Shown: piece by piece, positions 7,880-16,302 of the stretch | Layout of the letters: each line of letters starts with the position of its first letter | How positions within the stretch are numbered: the first letter of the stretch is position 1 | Source of the DNA: SMYC01 sp965197495 | Lineage (GTDB): Bacteria; Acidobacteriota; Vicinamibacteria; Marinacidobacterales; SMYC01 | DNA: 64,000 nt | Direction of reading: 5' to 3' | NCBI GenBank assembly: GCA_965197495.1 | Contig: OZ240210.1 | Location: 7,006,001-7,070,000 of the forward strand | The notes under the pieces: generated by a model | Seen by the model: the letters and a program-made list of their open reading frames with translations, nothing else | Told to the model about the DNA's origin: nothing | Database searches by the model: none | Translations under genes and position numbers: made by a program

Positions 7880-9882
7880 CCCATGTTTCCCTTTTAGGTG
7901 TCTAAGTCATTGAGAACAAAGGATCGAGATCGGCGGTTTGTCTCTACGCTGACAGCACCTCCTCGGAGAAGGCTGGCGGGTCGCGTTCAACGATGCCGAG
8001 TGCAGTCAGGATCGAGTTGGCGCGAGCGGTGCCGCGCGTGACGACGCGCTTAGTCCGCCCAGAACCCAGCTGTAAGTCGACGACCCGGACCGAGCGTAGC
8101 GCTTGTAGTGCCTCGGTTGCGGACAGGTCGAGTTCGGCGACCTTGAGCTTTTTCTCAAGAGCCCGATGCACAAGGAAGGCCAGCGTAGCTACGAAAAGAT
8201 GTGCCTCCACACGCTCATCGGTCTGGTGGTAAACGGGACGCATCTCAATGACATCCTTAAGGCATGAGAAGGCTCGCTCGACCTCGTTTAGGTCCTTGTA
8301 AAGGCGCACGGCGTCGACCGGAGAGAGGTTTTGCTCTTCGGTTTGAATAACGTACTTACCCTCGTAGGCTTGCTCGCGCTTGAGGTTGACGGGGTGCTCG
8401 AAGAAGCGGAAGCGACCGTTTTTGTACTCCCAGTCGTAGTAACGGTGACCGTGGTGGCGTGCCTGTATGCGCGCGGCGGCGGCACCGATTTTCTCGGGGG
8501 CTTTCAATCGTCCGTCGCGCACGCGGCGCTCGAGGGCCTCGAATGCCGCACGGGCACGTCCCATGGCCCGCAGCCTCTGCCCGCGCTCGTAGGCGAGCCT
8601 TTCGTCGCTGTGAACGACGAAGATGCGCACCCCAGACTGCTCGGAGCGGACTTCTTGCACACGAGTCTTAGGTGGCTCGGCTTTTTCGCTCACCGTGATG
8701 CCACCAGGGCAGTCGATCCACTCTCCGCTGGCGCGCTCGATGTAACGATAGACCTCCTCGCGCCGTCGTCTTTGCAGCCCGACGAGATAGCCCTGCTTGC
8801 GCGAGCGCACCACTGCCAGGCTGTCGCTCGTTACCATCCCTCGGTCGCCGACAAAAACCACGCGGTGCAAACCGAATCGTTCGTTGAGATCGTTGAGCAC
8901 CTGCGGCACCGTTTTCGCGTCACGCCAGTTGCCGGCGAAAACATGGTGGGCGATCGGCCAACCGTCCACCATCACCAGACCGATAAGCACTTGCCGGTTA
9001 CGCGGTCTGCGGTCGCGACTGTAGCCGTGGGCGCCGAGCCCCGGAGGGCCTTGACCTTCGAAGTACGTCGACGTCAGGTCGTAAAACACCATATCAACCT
9101 CAAGCGAAAACAGATCCCGCAAGCGCAAAAACAGCTCCTTCTCGATCTGTTCTTTGCGGGCATGCAGCTGGTCGAGCGTTCGGTACCATTGCTTGAGTTG
9201 GCGAAACTCCACGCGAACCCGCGGGGAGCGACTCGCTCGCCGTTCCCCATCATCGCGCCACTGCGGCACCCACCGCCGCCCCTGCCGGTCGCAGACGAAG
9301 TCGGTCTCGAGCCAGCGCGCCAGACCGTGCTCGCTTGACGGAGCACATAGCCGGTTGGCGACCAGCACCAAAGCTCGCTCGCTTAGCGCCACTCCGTCCC
9401 GCTTGCCGCGGCCCCCGAGCCGGTCGAGAATCTGCTCCAGCCCGAACTCGCGCCACAGCGTCGCCGTCACCAGCATCGGACCCCAATCCCACGCGTCTGC
9501 CCCCGCGACCTGCTCGGCTGCTCGCTCGGTGTCGGCCGGTTCACCGGCCCCAAGCAACCGATTGAGGGAGTCGAGATTGGCAACTAGGAGATCCTTGCGC
9601 CCCAAGTTGCACACTACGCGTTGCTTCGGCTTGCCGTGCTCCCGATACGACTCGACCAGGCGGACATACTCATGTTGAACCCCTTTGCCGCCTGCGGCCC
9701 GAACGATGCGGAAGAACATAACCTGTCCTCACGCATACTACATGTCATTGTCCACGATTACAATGTATTAATGGCGCTCAAAGCACAATCTCTGTCTCTA
9801 CGTTTTGGGCGAAATCCAACCCCCGTTCCTTTGAATTCAGTCACTTACGAGCGTTAGGGTGCTCATAAAGGGTAAACATGGG
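7880..9882 (-). mobile_element. IS1634-type element, copy B (complete)
   Basis: A 2003-bp element with terminal inverted repeats CCCATGTTTCCCTTTT and AAAGGGTAAACATGGG, flanked by CTAG at 7876-7879 and 9883-9886. It follows copy A in the same orientation, and the two share the middle CTAG. Copy C, at 45617, has the same length and is nearly identical. Confidence 0.93.
7944..9719 (-). CDS. IS1634-family transposase, copy B
   Basis: A 591-residue DDE transposase of the IS4-superfamily IS1634 type. The N-terminal DNA-binding region (FRIVRAAGGKGVQHEYVRLV) precedes the RNase H-like core: first Asp in VFYDLTSTYFEG, second in VVFVGDRGMV, and Glu in LNEVERAFSCLKDV with the Y-(2)-R-like signature. The frame is intact. 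It probably catalyses cut-and-paste movement of the 2-kb element. Confidence 0.95.
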   Translation of the reverse strand: MFFRIVRAAGGKGVQHEYVRLVESYREHGKPKQRVVCNLGRKDLLVANLDSLNRLLGAGEPADTERAAEQVAGADAWDWGPMLVTATLWREFGLEQILDRLGGRGKRDGVALSERALVLVANRLCAPSSEHGLARWLETDFVCDRQGRRWVPQWRDDGERRASRSPRVRVEFRQLKQWYRTLDQLHARKEQIEKELFLRLRDLFSLEVDMVFYDLTSTYFEGQGPPGLGAHGYSRDRRPRNRQVLIGLVMVDGWPIAHHVFAGNWRDAKTVPQVLNDLNERFGLHRVVFVGDRGMVTSDSLAVVRSRKQGYLVGLQRRRREEVYRYIERASGEWIDCPGGITVSEKAEPPKTRVQEVRSEQSGVRIFVVHSDERLAYERGQRLRAMGRARAAFEALERRVRDGRLKAPEKIGAAAARIQARHHGHRYYDWEYKNGRFRFFEHPVNLKREQAYEGKYVIQTEEQNLSPVDAVRLYKDLNEVERAFSCLKDVIEMRPVYHQTDERVEAHLFVATLAFLVHRALEKKLKVAELDLSATEALQALRSVRVVDLQLGSGRTKRVVTRGTARANSILTALGIVERDPPAFSEEVLSA

Positions 9883-9927
9883 CTAGGGGAGCGGGTAGCC
9901 GGCAGCAACCCGAATTGCGAGTGAGCG

Positions 9928-11379
9928 TCACTGATCGGGAAGTTTGGCAAAGCGCGACTCTAGATCGATCCCTTCCCCGCGCATCCTCGCCACGCGATAG
10001 GCATAGATGAGAGAGCCGACACCGAGCACCACGAGATAGGTATAAAAGGCGTGGAAATACCAGGCATCCGCCTGCGTCGACACGTCCTTCACCACCTGGA
10101 TGATGGTGAGCGCGAACAGAAGAACGCTCGCGGAGACGGCCACGGCGAGCTGCAGCGAACGGGAGCGCATGAATTGGATATTGCTTGCGATCGCAGGATT
10201 CTTCTTTCTGAGCGCGATCACGGAGATGGCCATCAAGAAGAAATTCACGCCAAGGAAGAAATCTCCCGATACGTGATTGCCGACGATACCCACGGAGGCA
10301 GCAGCACTGCTCAGCAGAATCGCCCAGTGGGGTGTGCGGTAGCGGGCGTTGATGGACGCGAAGGTGGCCGGGAAGATGGCGTCTTCTGCCCAGGCGAAAA
10401 CGAGGCGCGAGACGGAAAGGATCATCGCGGGCAGATCGTTCGCGAGTGCAATCGTTGCGGCCGCGACGATCAAAACGGTCCACCCCGGCGACATCAGATA
10501 GCCGAGCAGCCCAGGCGCCGTGAGATCGGTCGTCATGGCGCGCTCCGCGATGAAGGTCCACGGCACCGCGTGGTAGATCGAGGCGGTAAAGGCGATGTAG
10601 TAGGCGCCGACCGTCCCGATGGTGATGCAAATCGCGAGAGGAAGGTTGCGCCCCGGCCGCTTCGCCTCGCCGCCTGCTTGAGCAACGGAGTCGAACCCAA
10701 TGAAGCTCGAGAACAAGAGTACCGAGGCAGTGAGCACGGGACCCCAATCGAAGGGGACGCGCTCGGGGAGTTGAATCGTCACGCCTTCCCGGACCTTTAC
10801 AGCGGCGGCAAAATCTTCGTGGGTGAAAGAGAAACCAGCGGGAATGGCGACGAGACCACCCGCGAACATCAGTATCATGAGCGGGACGAGCGTTCGCTCG
10901 TAGAACTTCGTGCCGAGCAGATTGACGCCGGTGAACAGCCACAAGAACGCGAGGGGCAGCAAACCGCGGACCGGTCCTTGCTCGAGGAACGTGGCAACGT
11001 TCGCCAGAGACACCGCCTCGGCGAGATCGCGTAGAAACGGCACGAGCACGTAAGAGACCACTCCAATGGCCATGGACAGACCGAACCATTGCGAGAAGCT
11101 CGCCACGAAACCGAGATAAGGACTCAGGCTCCGGCTCGCGAAAACATAGCTCCCGCCCGCCCTTGGCATCGCGGACGCGAGCATCGCGTAGCAAAAGGCC
11201 GCCAAGAGCGCGGGCAAGACCGCAAGGGAATAGGCGAAGAGCACCGATGGACCGATACCGGGCACGTTCCTTTGGATCATGAACGGCACGACGTTGACGC
11301 CCGCGACGAGCATGGCGCAGACACCGGTGGCCACGAGGCCGAGCAGGCCGAGCTCACGGCTGAGACCCGCTTTCGGCAT
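9928..11379 (-). CDS. APC-family amino acid permease
   Basis: An inner-membrane transporter of 483 residues with about 12 predicted helices. The N-terminal helix 1 signature of the amino acid-polyamine-organocation superfamily is clear (LGLVATGVCAMLVAGVN), followed by PRAGGSYVFASRSL, the conserved family motif near helix 3. SFIGFDSVAQAGGEAKRPGR is the conserved segment between helices 6 and 7. It likely imports an amino acid by proton symport; the substrate cannot be read. It lies 74 bp downstream of the small membrane protein gene of the lysA pair, on the same strand, so it may share that transcript. Confidence 0.92.
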   Translation of the reverse strand: MPKAGLSRELGLLGLVATGVCAMLVAGVNVVPFMIQRNVPGIGPSVLFAYSLAVLPALLAAFCYAMLASAMPRAGGSYVFASRSLSPYLGFVASFSQWFGLSMAIGVVSYVLVPFLRDLAEAVSLANVATFLEQGPVRGLLPLAFLWLFTGVNLLGTKFYERTLVPLMILMFAGGLVAIPAGFSFTHEDFAAAVKVREGVTIQLPERVPFDWGPVLTASVLLFSSFIGFDSVAQAGGEAKRPGRNLPLAICITIGTVGAYYIAFTASIYHAVPWTFIAERAMTTDLTAPGLLGYLMSPGWTVLIVAAATIALANDLPAMILSVSRLVFAWAEDAIFPATFASINARYRTPHWAILLSSAAASVGIVGNHVSGDFFLGVNFFLMAISVIALRKKNPAIASNIQFMRSRSLQLAVAVSASVLLFALTIIQVVKDVSTQADAWYFHAFYTYLVVLGVGSLIYAYRVARMRGEGIDLESRFAKLPDQ

Positions 11380-11453
11380 TAGTGCCTAATGCTCCCGCCT
11401 TCGCCCTTCGGACTTCGGCGAAGCCCCGACGAAGCCTCGGCGAAGTGGGGGAC

Positions 11454-11957
11454 TCACCGCGGCTCTTGAGCGAAACGGTCGGCGTAAAAGGCGGGAATAA
11501 AGAACACGAAAATCCCGACGAGAAGGAACGGAACGCCGAGGGCCAAGCTGCGCTGCGATGCGAACCACCCCACTTGAATGAGGTGCACGATCAGGCTTCC
11601 GTAGAGCGCGAGGAACAAACAGCGTGCGAAGTTCGTTGCCGTCCCCGTCGCAGCGAGCGCGAGCGTCTCGACCACGACCCCCGCGAGAAAGCTCACGCCC
11701 ATAATGACCCAAAACGAGTCGAGGTCGATCGGAAGCCCCACAGCCTGCCACGAAATACTGCCGAGGAGAGCACCGAGATAGGGCAGCCTCCCGCCGAGGC
11801 GGCGATAGGTCACCCCTTTTACCGGACTCCAAAGCACCACGAGGAAAAGAGCCCAACCCGCGTCCGCCCAAGACGGATCGCCGAGTAAAAAGAACACGAA
11901 AGACGCCGCCACGATCACGACGAGAAACATCATCAGCAAGGGACGATAGGTCGTCAC
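11454..11957 (-). CDS. Small membrane protein coupled to lysA
   Basis: A 167-residue protein with four to five predicted membrane helices (LLMMFLVVIVAASFVFFLL, AGWALFLVVLW, VIMGVSFLAGVVVETLAL, and a hydrophobic C-terminal hairpin). The GTG start at 11957 overlaps the lysA stop in the form GTGA, the usual arrangement for translational coupling. The longer reading that begins inside lysA is not needed. I do not recognise the family. Coupling to lysA and proximity to an amino-acid permease hint at, but do not prove, a link to lysine or diaminopimelate handling. Confidence 0.75.
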   Translation of the reverse strand: MTTYRPLLMMFLVVIVAASFVFFLLGDPSWADAGWALFLVVLWSPVKGVTYRRLGGRLPYLGALLGSISWQAVGLPIDLDSFWVIMGVSFLAGVVVETLALAATGTATNFARCLFLALYGSLIVHLIQVGWFASQRSLALGVPFLLVGIFVFFIPAFYADRFAQEPR

Positions 11958-13213
11958 ACGTTTGCCTTCCCGAGCTCGCGACTGACGAGCTCCTTCTCTG
12001 TCTCTGCCGCGCGCACGATGCGGTGCTCGGCGCCTTCCACGACGACTTCCGCAGGGCGCGGTCTCAAATTGTAGTTCGAGGCCATCGCGAAACCGTATGC
12101 GCCCGTGTCTAAAATCGCAAGGATGTCGGAACGGCTGAGCTCGGGAAGCTCCCGATTGCACGCGAATACATCCGAGCTCTCGCACACCGCGCCGACGATG
12201 TCCACGGGCTTCGTCGCGCTACTCCCGCTACCCGCAACGGGAACGACACGATGATAAGCGTTATAGAAGGCGGGGCGGATGAGGTCGTTGATTCCAGCAT
12301 CGACGACGGCAAAGTTGCGCCCGTGCACTTTTTTCACATAGAGCACCCGCACGATGAACGCGCCCACGGGGCCGAGTAGTACGCGGCCAGGCTCGGTGAG
12401 GATCTCGACATCGAGCTCCGCGAGCGGTTCGATGACACCCTCGGCATAGGTATCGAAGCTCGGCGTCTCCTCGCCCTCATACGGGATGCCAATCCCGCCC
12501 CCGATATCGACATAGCGGAGCGGGACGCCTTGGTCTCGCAATTTGCGCACCCATTCTGCGAGCGTGCGAGCGTTCTCGGCGAGGGGCTCCATCGACGTGA
12601 TCTGCGAGCCGATATGCGAGTGGATCCCCACGAGCTCGAGATGGGCAAAGTCTTCATGGGCCGCATAGAGCCGCTCGGCCTCGACGGCGTCGACGCCGAA
12701 CTTGGCCGTCGAGACCCCCGTCGCGACGTGCGGGTGCGTCCCCGGATCGATATCCAAGTTCAGCCGGAGTGCCACGCGGCCTTTCCGTCCATCGGAGGCG
12801 GCAAGCTCGTTTAGCACCCTGAGCTCGGTCTCGGACTCGACGAGAAACATGCGAATATCCGCCTCGAGACCAGCGCGCAGCTCTCGCTCGGTCTTGCCCA
12901 CGCCCGAGAACACGATGCGCGACGGTGGAAAGCCGAGCGCGAGCGCGAGCGCGAGCTCCGCACCCGAGACTACCTCGGCGCCTGCCCCTTCCGCGATGAG
13001 CGGCCTGAGAAGCGCCGGCTGGCTATTCGCTTTGAGCGCCACACAGTGCAAGTGCGCGAACGCTTCGAACGCGCGCTCGAGCGCGCGAAAGCGCTCCACG
13101 AGCGCCGAAACCCCGTACACATAGAAAGGTGTCGGGACGGACTCCGCCAGCCGGGAAATCGAGACTTCATCGACTTTTAAGCCGTCCTCGCCAAAGTAGA
13201 AAACGTCGTCCAT
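11954..13213 (-). CDS. lysA: Diaminopimelate decarboxylase LysA
   Basis: Converts meso-diaminopimelate to L-lysine, the last step of lysine synthesis; a PLP enzyme of the alanine-racemase-fold type III group. All key sites are visible in the 419 residues: PLP lysine in ALKANSQ (about 61), HSHIGSQI (about 200), glycine loop DIGGGIGIPY, EPGRVLLGP, and the C-terminal CESSDVF whose Cys and Glu come from the partner subunit. The start MDDVFYFG fits the family. First gene of a likely operon with the small membrane protein. Confidence 0.96.
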   Translation of the reverse strand: MDDVFYFGEDGLKVDEVSISRLAESVPTPFYVYGVSALVERFRALERAFEAFAHLHCVALKANSQPALLRPLIAEGAGAEVVSGAELALALALGFPPSRIVFSGVGKTERELRAGLEADIRMFLVESETELRVLNELAASDGRKGRVALRLNLDIDPGTHPHVATGVSTAKFGVDAVEAERLYAAHEDFAHLELVGIHSHIGSQITSMEPLAENARTLAEWVRKLRDQGVPLRYVDIGGGIGIPYEGEETPSFDTYAEGVIEPLAELDVEILTEPGRVLLGPVGAFIVRVLYVKKVHGRNFAVVDAGINDLIRPAFYNAYHRVVPVAGSGSSATKPVDIVGAVCESSDVFACNRELPELSRSDILAILDTGAYGFAMASNYNLRPRPAEVVVEGAEHRIVRAAETEKELVSRELGKANV

Positions 13214-13384
13214 GGGCGCGGCGCATTATAAGCGTTTGCTCGCGTCGACGTGAGAGTTTACCCGAAGCATAACCTGGGGCGCAGGATGAACGTCAGGTTC
13301 ATGCGCTTGTTAGACGACGGCTCATGGAGTGGCGCCGAAAACCTTATCGAGATTTTCGAGCGCCTCGGGCCATGCTTCATCATG

Positions 13385-13560
13385 CCGCTCTCCAAAACCT
13401 GATCAAATCTGATCAAGCTCCGGTTCCTGCTTCACAGAGGATCGTTTCACCCCAGCGTGCGCTGGGGCCAGAGCGTTCCTCTCCACAGGCTTCAGTTCCG
13501 GTGGAGCTCACCGTACATAAAAGATTCTTCGCGGCGTTGAAATCGCGATCTTTCGTAAGT
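13385..13560 (-). ncRNA. Probable omega (guide) RNA region of TnpB
   Basis: In IS605-type elements the guide RNA scaffold overlaps the 3' end of tnpB and runs to the right end. Here the matching region contains the coding tail ending in EAGTGA, the perfect palindrome at 13450-13467, and the TGATCA pair after the stop codon. The RNA itself is inferred from position and structure only. Confidence 0.35.
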
Positions 13561-14609
13561 CCGCACACCGAACATTGGTACTGACGCTCGCCAAGCGACA
13601 AGCACTCCTTGATGGCACCACAACCGCTGCACATCTTGGAAGAAGCGAACCAGCGATCGGTAACCACAACATGGTTCCCGCGAAGTGCCGCCTTGTATTC
13701 GAGCTGACAACGAAATTCATGAAAGCCCATATCCGAGATCGCCCGTGCCAATCGACGGTTCGCAAGCATGCCTTTGACGTTCAGGTCCTCGATAGCGATC
13801 CAGCCGTAGTTGTTCGTCAAGTAAGTCGTGAGCTTGTGCAGAGAGTCTTGTCGGATGCAACTGAGCCGGTAGTGCAGTCGCCCTAGCTTCAGGCGCGCTT
13901 TTTCACGGTTTTTCGACCCTTTCCGTTTACGAGATAGTTGACGACACAATCGTCTCAGCTTCTTGAGCTCGCGCCTGAGCGGTTTCGGACCTTCAATCGC
14001 CTCCTCGTCTGACAACGTGGCCAGGCTCGCCAATCGATGGACCCCCAAGTCCACGCCCACCGCTGCTTGGCTCTCGCAGCATTCAGGCTTGTCCTCGAGC
14101 TCCACCGTCAGACTCACGAACCACTTGTCCGCCCTGCGCGATATCACCGCTGAGACCACACTGCCTCGGAAGCGAAGCTCTTCTCGCATCCGCACCCACC
14201 CTAGCTTCGGGATCCAAACGCGTTTGCCGTCGAGCTTCAGATGATCATTGCCGATATAGAAACTGTCATGCACCCCCTTTCTCTTGAACCGTGGATAGCG
14301 TGCCCTTTTGGCGAAAAAGTTGCGGAAGGCCGACTGAAGATGAAGAAACGGTTGCTGGGCCGCATACTTACTGACTTCATAAACCCAAGGAAAATAGTCA
14401 CCTTTGATGGCGTTGAACTGTTTTTTTAGAGACAAGCCCGAGGGTTTGCCGCCCGCTTCGAATTCTTGCCGCCATCGCTCGAGAGCCCAATTCCAAACGA
14501 AGCGAGCAACGCCACAGGCACGCCGCAGGTAGATTTCTTGCTTCGGCGTCGGGTCGAGACGTATTTTATGGCCGAGCGTCGTCGGCAACGTACGGTGCAG
14601 CGGTTCCAT
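13413..14609 (-). CDS. tnpB: TnpB, RNA-guided endonuclease of IS605 type
   Basis: A 398-residue TnpB from ATG at 14609; a longer reading to 14666 is possible. RuvC-like residues are all present: Asp in VGVDLGVHRL, Glu in IAIEDLNVKGM, and Asp in DRDFNAAKNL. A four-cysteine zinc ribbon lies between them (CSGCGAIKE and CSVCG). The C terminus has the recurrent ACGEERSG...ETILCEAGT tail that overlaps the guide RNA. In the family it cuts DNA next to a short target motif under RNA guidance and helps keep the element. The frame is intact, so activity is possible. No partner transposase lies here; the IS200-type TnpA at 42968 belongs to a different element. Confidence 0.92.
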   Translation of the reverse strand: MEPLHRTLPTTLGHKIRLDPTPKQEIYLRRACGVARFVWNWALERWRQEFEAGGKPSGLSLKKQFNAIKGDYFPWVYEVSKYAAQQPFLHLQSAFRNFFAKRARYPRFKRKGVHDSFYIGNDHLKLDGKRVWIPKLGWVRMREELRFRGSVVSAVISRRADKWFVSLTVELEDKPECCESQAAVGVDLGVHRLASLATLSDEEAIEGPKPLRRELKKLRRLCRQLSRKRKGSKNREKARLKLGRLHYRLSCIRQDSLHKLTTYLTNNYGWIAIEDLNVKGMLANRRLARAISDMGFHEFRCQLEYKAALRGNHVVVTDRWFASSKMCSGCGAIKECLSLGERQYQCSVCGLTKDRDFNAAKNLLCTVSSTGTEACGEERSGPSARWGETILCEAGTGA

Positions 14610-14934
14610 GACTGGAGCATCATAAGTAAATGTAAGGAGTATGTCAAGTTTTCCAGAATTCCACAATTTAGTTAAAATGAGTATATATAATCGGATAATA
14701 TAAAGTAGTTAGCAGCTACTTTCAGCTCCACACACGACATTCGACCTGGCACCCAATAATGACCTGGTCATGCCTATCGGGTATTTCTGGCCGGGATGGG
14801 TCAGAAGAGTCTCATTGTACGGATTTTTCGTGCGATCGAGGGAGCGCAGAGGCGAGAGTGGACAGGCACCATGCGTCCAGTTCGCCCCCGCGCAGCCCCC
14901 TGATCGGCGTCGCGGGACTTGGGGCAGCCGATAG

Positions 14935-15621
14935 CTATTTCGCGCGGATGAGCTCGGCGTGAACGTTGACCGCCTCGCCGGCATCCACGACGATCTCGCG
15001 CTCCCATGTTTCGTAGCCGCGTTTCGAGACGCGGACTGTGTAGGCGCCCGGCTCGAGGCTTTTGCGTCTCGGCGCCGTCCCGCTGAAGGCGCCATCGATC
15101 TCGATTTCCGCATCGCTCGGAAACGAAGAAATCTCCATCGTCGCTTTGGACCCATCGACGTCACGCACGGCGATGTCTTGCGCGGTGTCCTTGATGCCTT
15201 CCTGTTCGTAGAAGACCGCGAGCCCCGTCATCTGCTCGAGCGTTCGCAGGAGACCTCGGTAGTTTTTCTTGTCGAGCTTGAGCTCGATCGCGCCACGCGT
15301 GGGCTCGTCTTCGAACGTGATGGACACATAGTGTTTGCGGCCCTTCGAGAGGAAGAGGATCGGTGAGATGAAAATGGCCGATTTGAGCCTGCGGCCGGAA
15401 ACCCGTGAGTAGTAGAGCTCTGTCACGGAGCTCGTCGGGATGGTAAAAACGTGACCACGATCGTCGAACCGAATCGTCTCGGAATCGATGGTGAGGACGC
15501 CTTTGTCCCCCTCCTCCACGGTGCCGTAGCCCGTTCGGGACTCGACTTTTTCGAACGAGATCTGCGCTAGCGAGGGCGTCGCGATCGCGACCGCCAGTAC
15601 CGACGCTATAAGACATTTCAT
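14935..15621 (-). CDS. Exported PEGA-domain protein
   Basis: A 228-residue protein with a signal peptide (KCLIASVLAVAIATPSLA, cleavage after SLA). The middle part looks like a beta-rich PH-like domain (TIDSETIRFDDRGHVFTIP). The C terminus is a PEGA domain: SSFPSDAEIEIDGAFSGTAP and LEPGAYTVRVSKRGYETWER, a beta sandwich common in surface-layer and cell-envelope proteins. A strong ribosome site GGAGGTG lies five bases before ATG. Role in the envelope is inferred from the domain; no partner is obvious. Confidence 0.85.
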   Translation of the reverse strand: MKCLIASVLAVAIATPSLAQISFEKVESRTGYGTVEEGDKGVLTIDSETIRFDDRGHVFTIPTSSVTELYYSRVSGRRLKSAIFISPILFLSKGRKHYVSITFEDEPTRGAIELKLDKKNYRGLLRTLEQMTGLAVFYEQEGIKDTAQDIAVRDVDGSKATMEISSFPSDAEIEIDGAFSGTAPRRKSLEPGAYTVRVSKRGYETWEREIVVDAGEAVNVHAELIRAK

Positions 15622-15753
15622 AAATCACCTCCAGCCCGACGCTAATTGCAGCAATGATGCCAAGAAGCTAAGCGGCGTAGAATTTGGGCTTAACGGTTTT
15701 CGGGCTGCTTTAGGCCGTACTCTACAGGCGACAGCTCTGTCCCTAGCCGGGCA

Positions 15754-15911
15754 CTAGTGCCCGAACCCGCTAATCCTGCCGTGAATTCCTGGCCCTTTTC
15801 GGCGCTGACTGCGTTGCTCCTCCTCGAAATATCTAGATATTACGTCGTCGGCTCGCCTTGTCAGCACCAAAAATGGCCTAGGACTTCAAGATTAGCGGGT
15901 TCGAGCACTAG
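15754..15911. repeat. 158-bp imperfect palindrome, MITE-like
   Basis: The outer 22 bp (CTAGTGCCCGAACCCGCTAATC) return inverted at the far end with one mismatch. The arms stay recognisably complementary towards the centre, which is the perfect 14-bp palindrome AATATCTAGATATT (15828-15841). CGGGCACTAGTGCCCG at the left end is itself a 16-bp palindrome. The right end coincides with the stop codon of the PIN-like gene. No coding content. It could be a miniature transposable element or a strong terminator stem. Confidence 0.75.
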
Positions 15912-16273
15912 GGCTTCGTGAACTTTCGAAGAAGCGTCTGCCCTTCCCGTACGATCACGAGCGCGCCGTCCTTCAAGTCGGCATCGAACAACTTCAATAA
16001 ATTGAAGAGCGTCGACGTGACCTGATGCGCCTCCATCGAATCCTGACGAAAGAAGATGACCGACGGCCAAGCGCCGGTATCGGACTCGACGAGCCGCGCG
16101 AGGCTTCGATTGCGGGTCACAACGATGCGCGACTCGAGAGCCGCGAGGCGGAGAAACTCACGGACAGGCAGATCCGAGGCGCCGATCTCGACCGAGTGCA
16201 CCGCGTCATATCCCGCTTCGTTCAGAGCTTGGACGATCGCCTCCGGAAAAAAAGGGTCCGCCAGTATCTTCAA
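15908..16273 (-). CDS. DUF5615-like PIN-fold protein
   Basis: A 121-residue protein with the start MKILADPFFPEAIVQALNEAGYDAVHS and DLPVREFLRLAALESRIVVTRN, the layout of the DUF5615 PIN-like group, many members of which are putative toxins paired with DUF433 antitoxins. The usual acidic residue after the VT motif is Asn here (VVTRNRSL), so nuclease activity is doubtful. No DUF433 antitoxin gene lies beside it; its upstream neighbour is the SufS-like gene 30 bp away. The stop codon lies inside the right end of the 158-bp palindrome. Confidence 0.65.
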   Translation of the reverse strand: MKILADPFFPEAIVQALNEAGYDAVHSVEIGASDLPVREFLRLAALESRIVVTRNRSLARLVESDTGAWPSVIFFRQDSMEAHQVTSTLFNLLKLFDADLKDGALVIVREGQTLLRKFTKP

Positions 16274-16302
16274 ACCATCATCCGGTGAATGAGTGCGCGG
16301 GG

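Larger units (their letters stand above)
13385..14725 (-). mobile_element. Solitary TnpB element of the IS200/IS605 group
   Basis: The tnpB gene is flanked by structures expected for IS605-type ends. On the 5' side, 14702-14722 forms a hairpin with 7-bp stem AAAGTAG/CTACTTT and 7-nt loop, within AT-rich DNA unlike the surroundings. On the 3' side lie an 8-bp-stem palindrome CCCCAGCGTGCGCTGGGG (13450-13467) and the pair TGATCA-N4-TGATCA (13402-13417). There is no tnpA next to it. Exact tips are not resolved, so the limits are approximate. No gene is seen between it and the PEGA protein gene. Confidence 0.65.

Noticed and set aside
15908..16273. Complete toxin-antitoxin pair
   Set aside because: Only the PIN-like gene is present; no DUF433 or other antitoxin frame lies on either side and an expected acidic residue is Asn.
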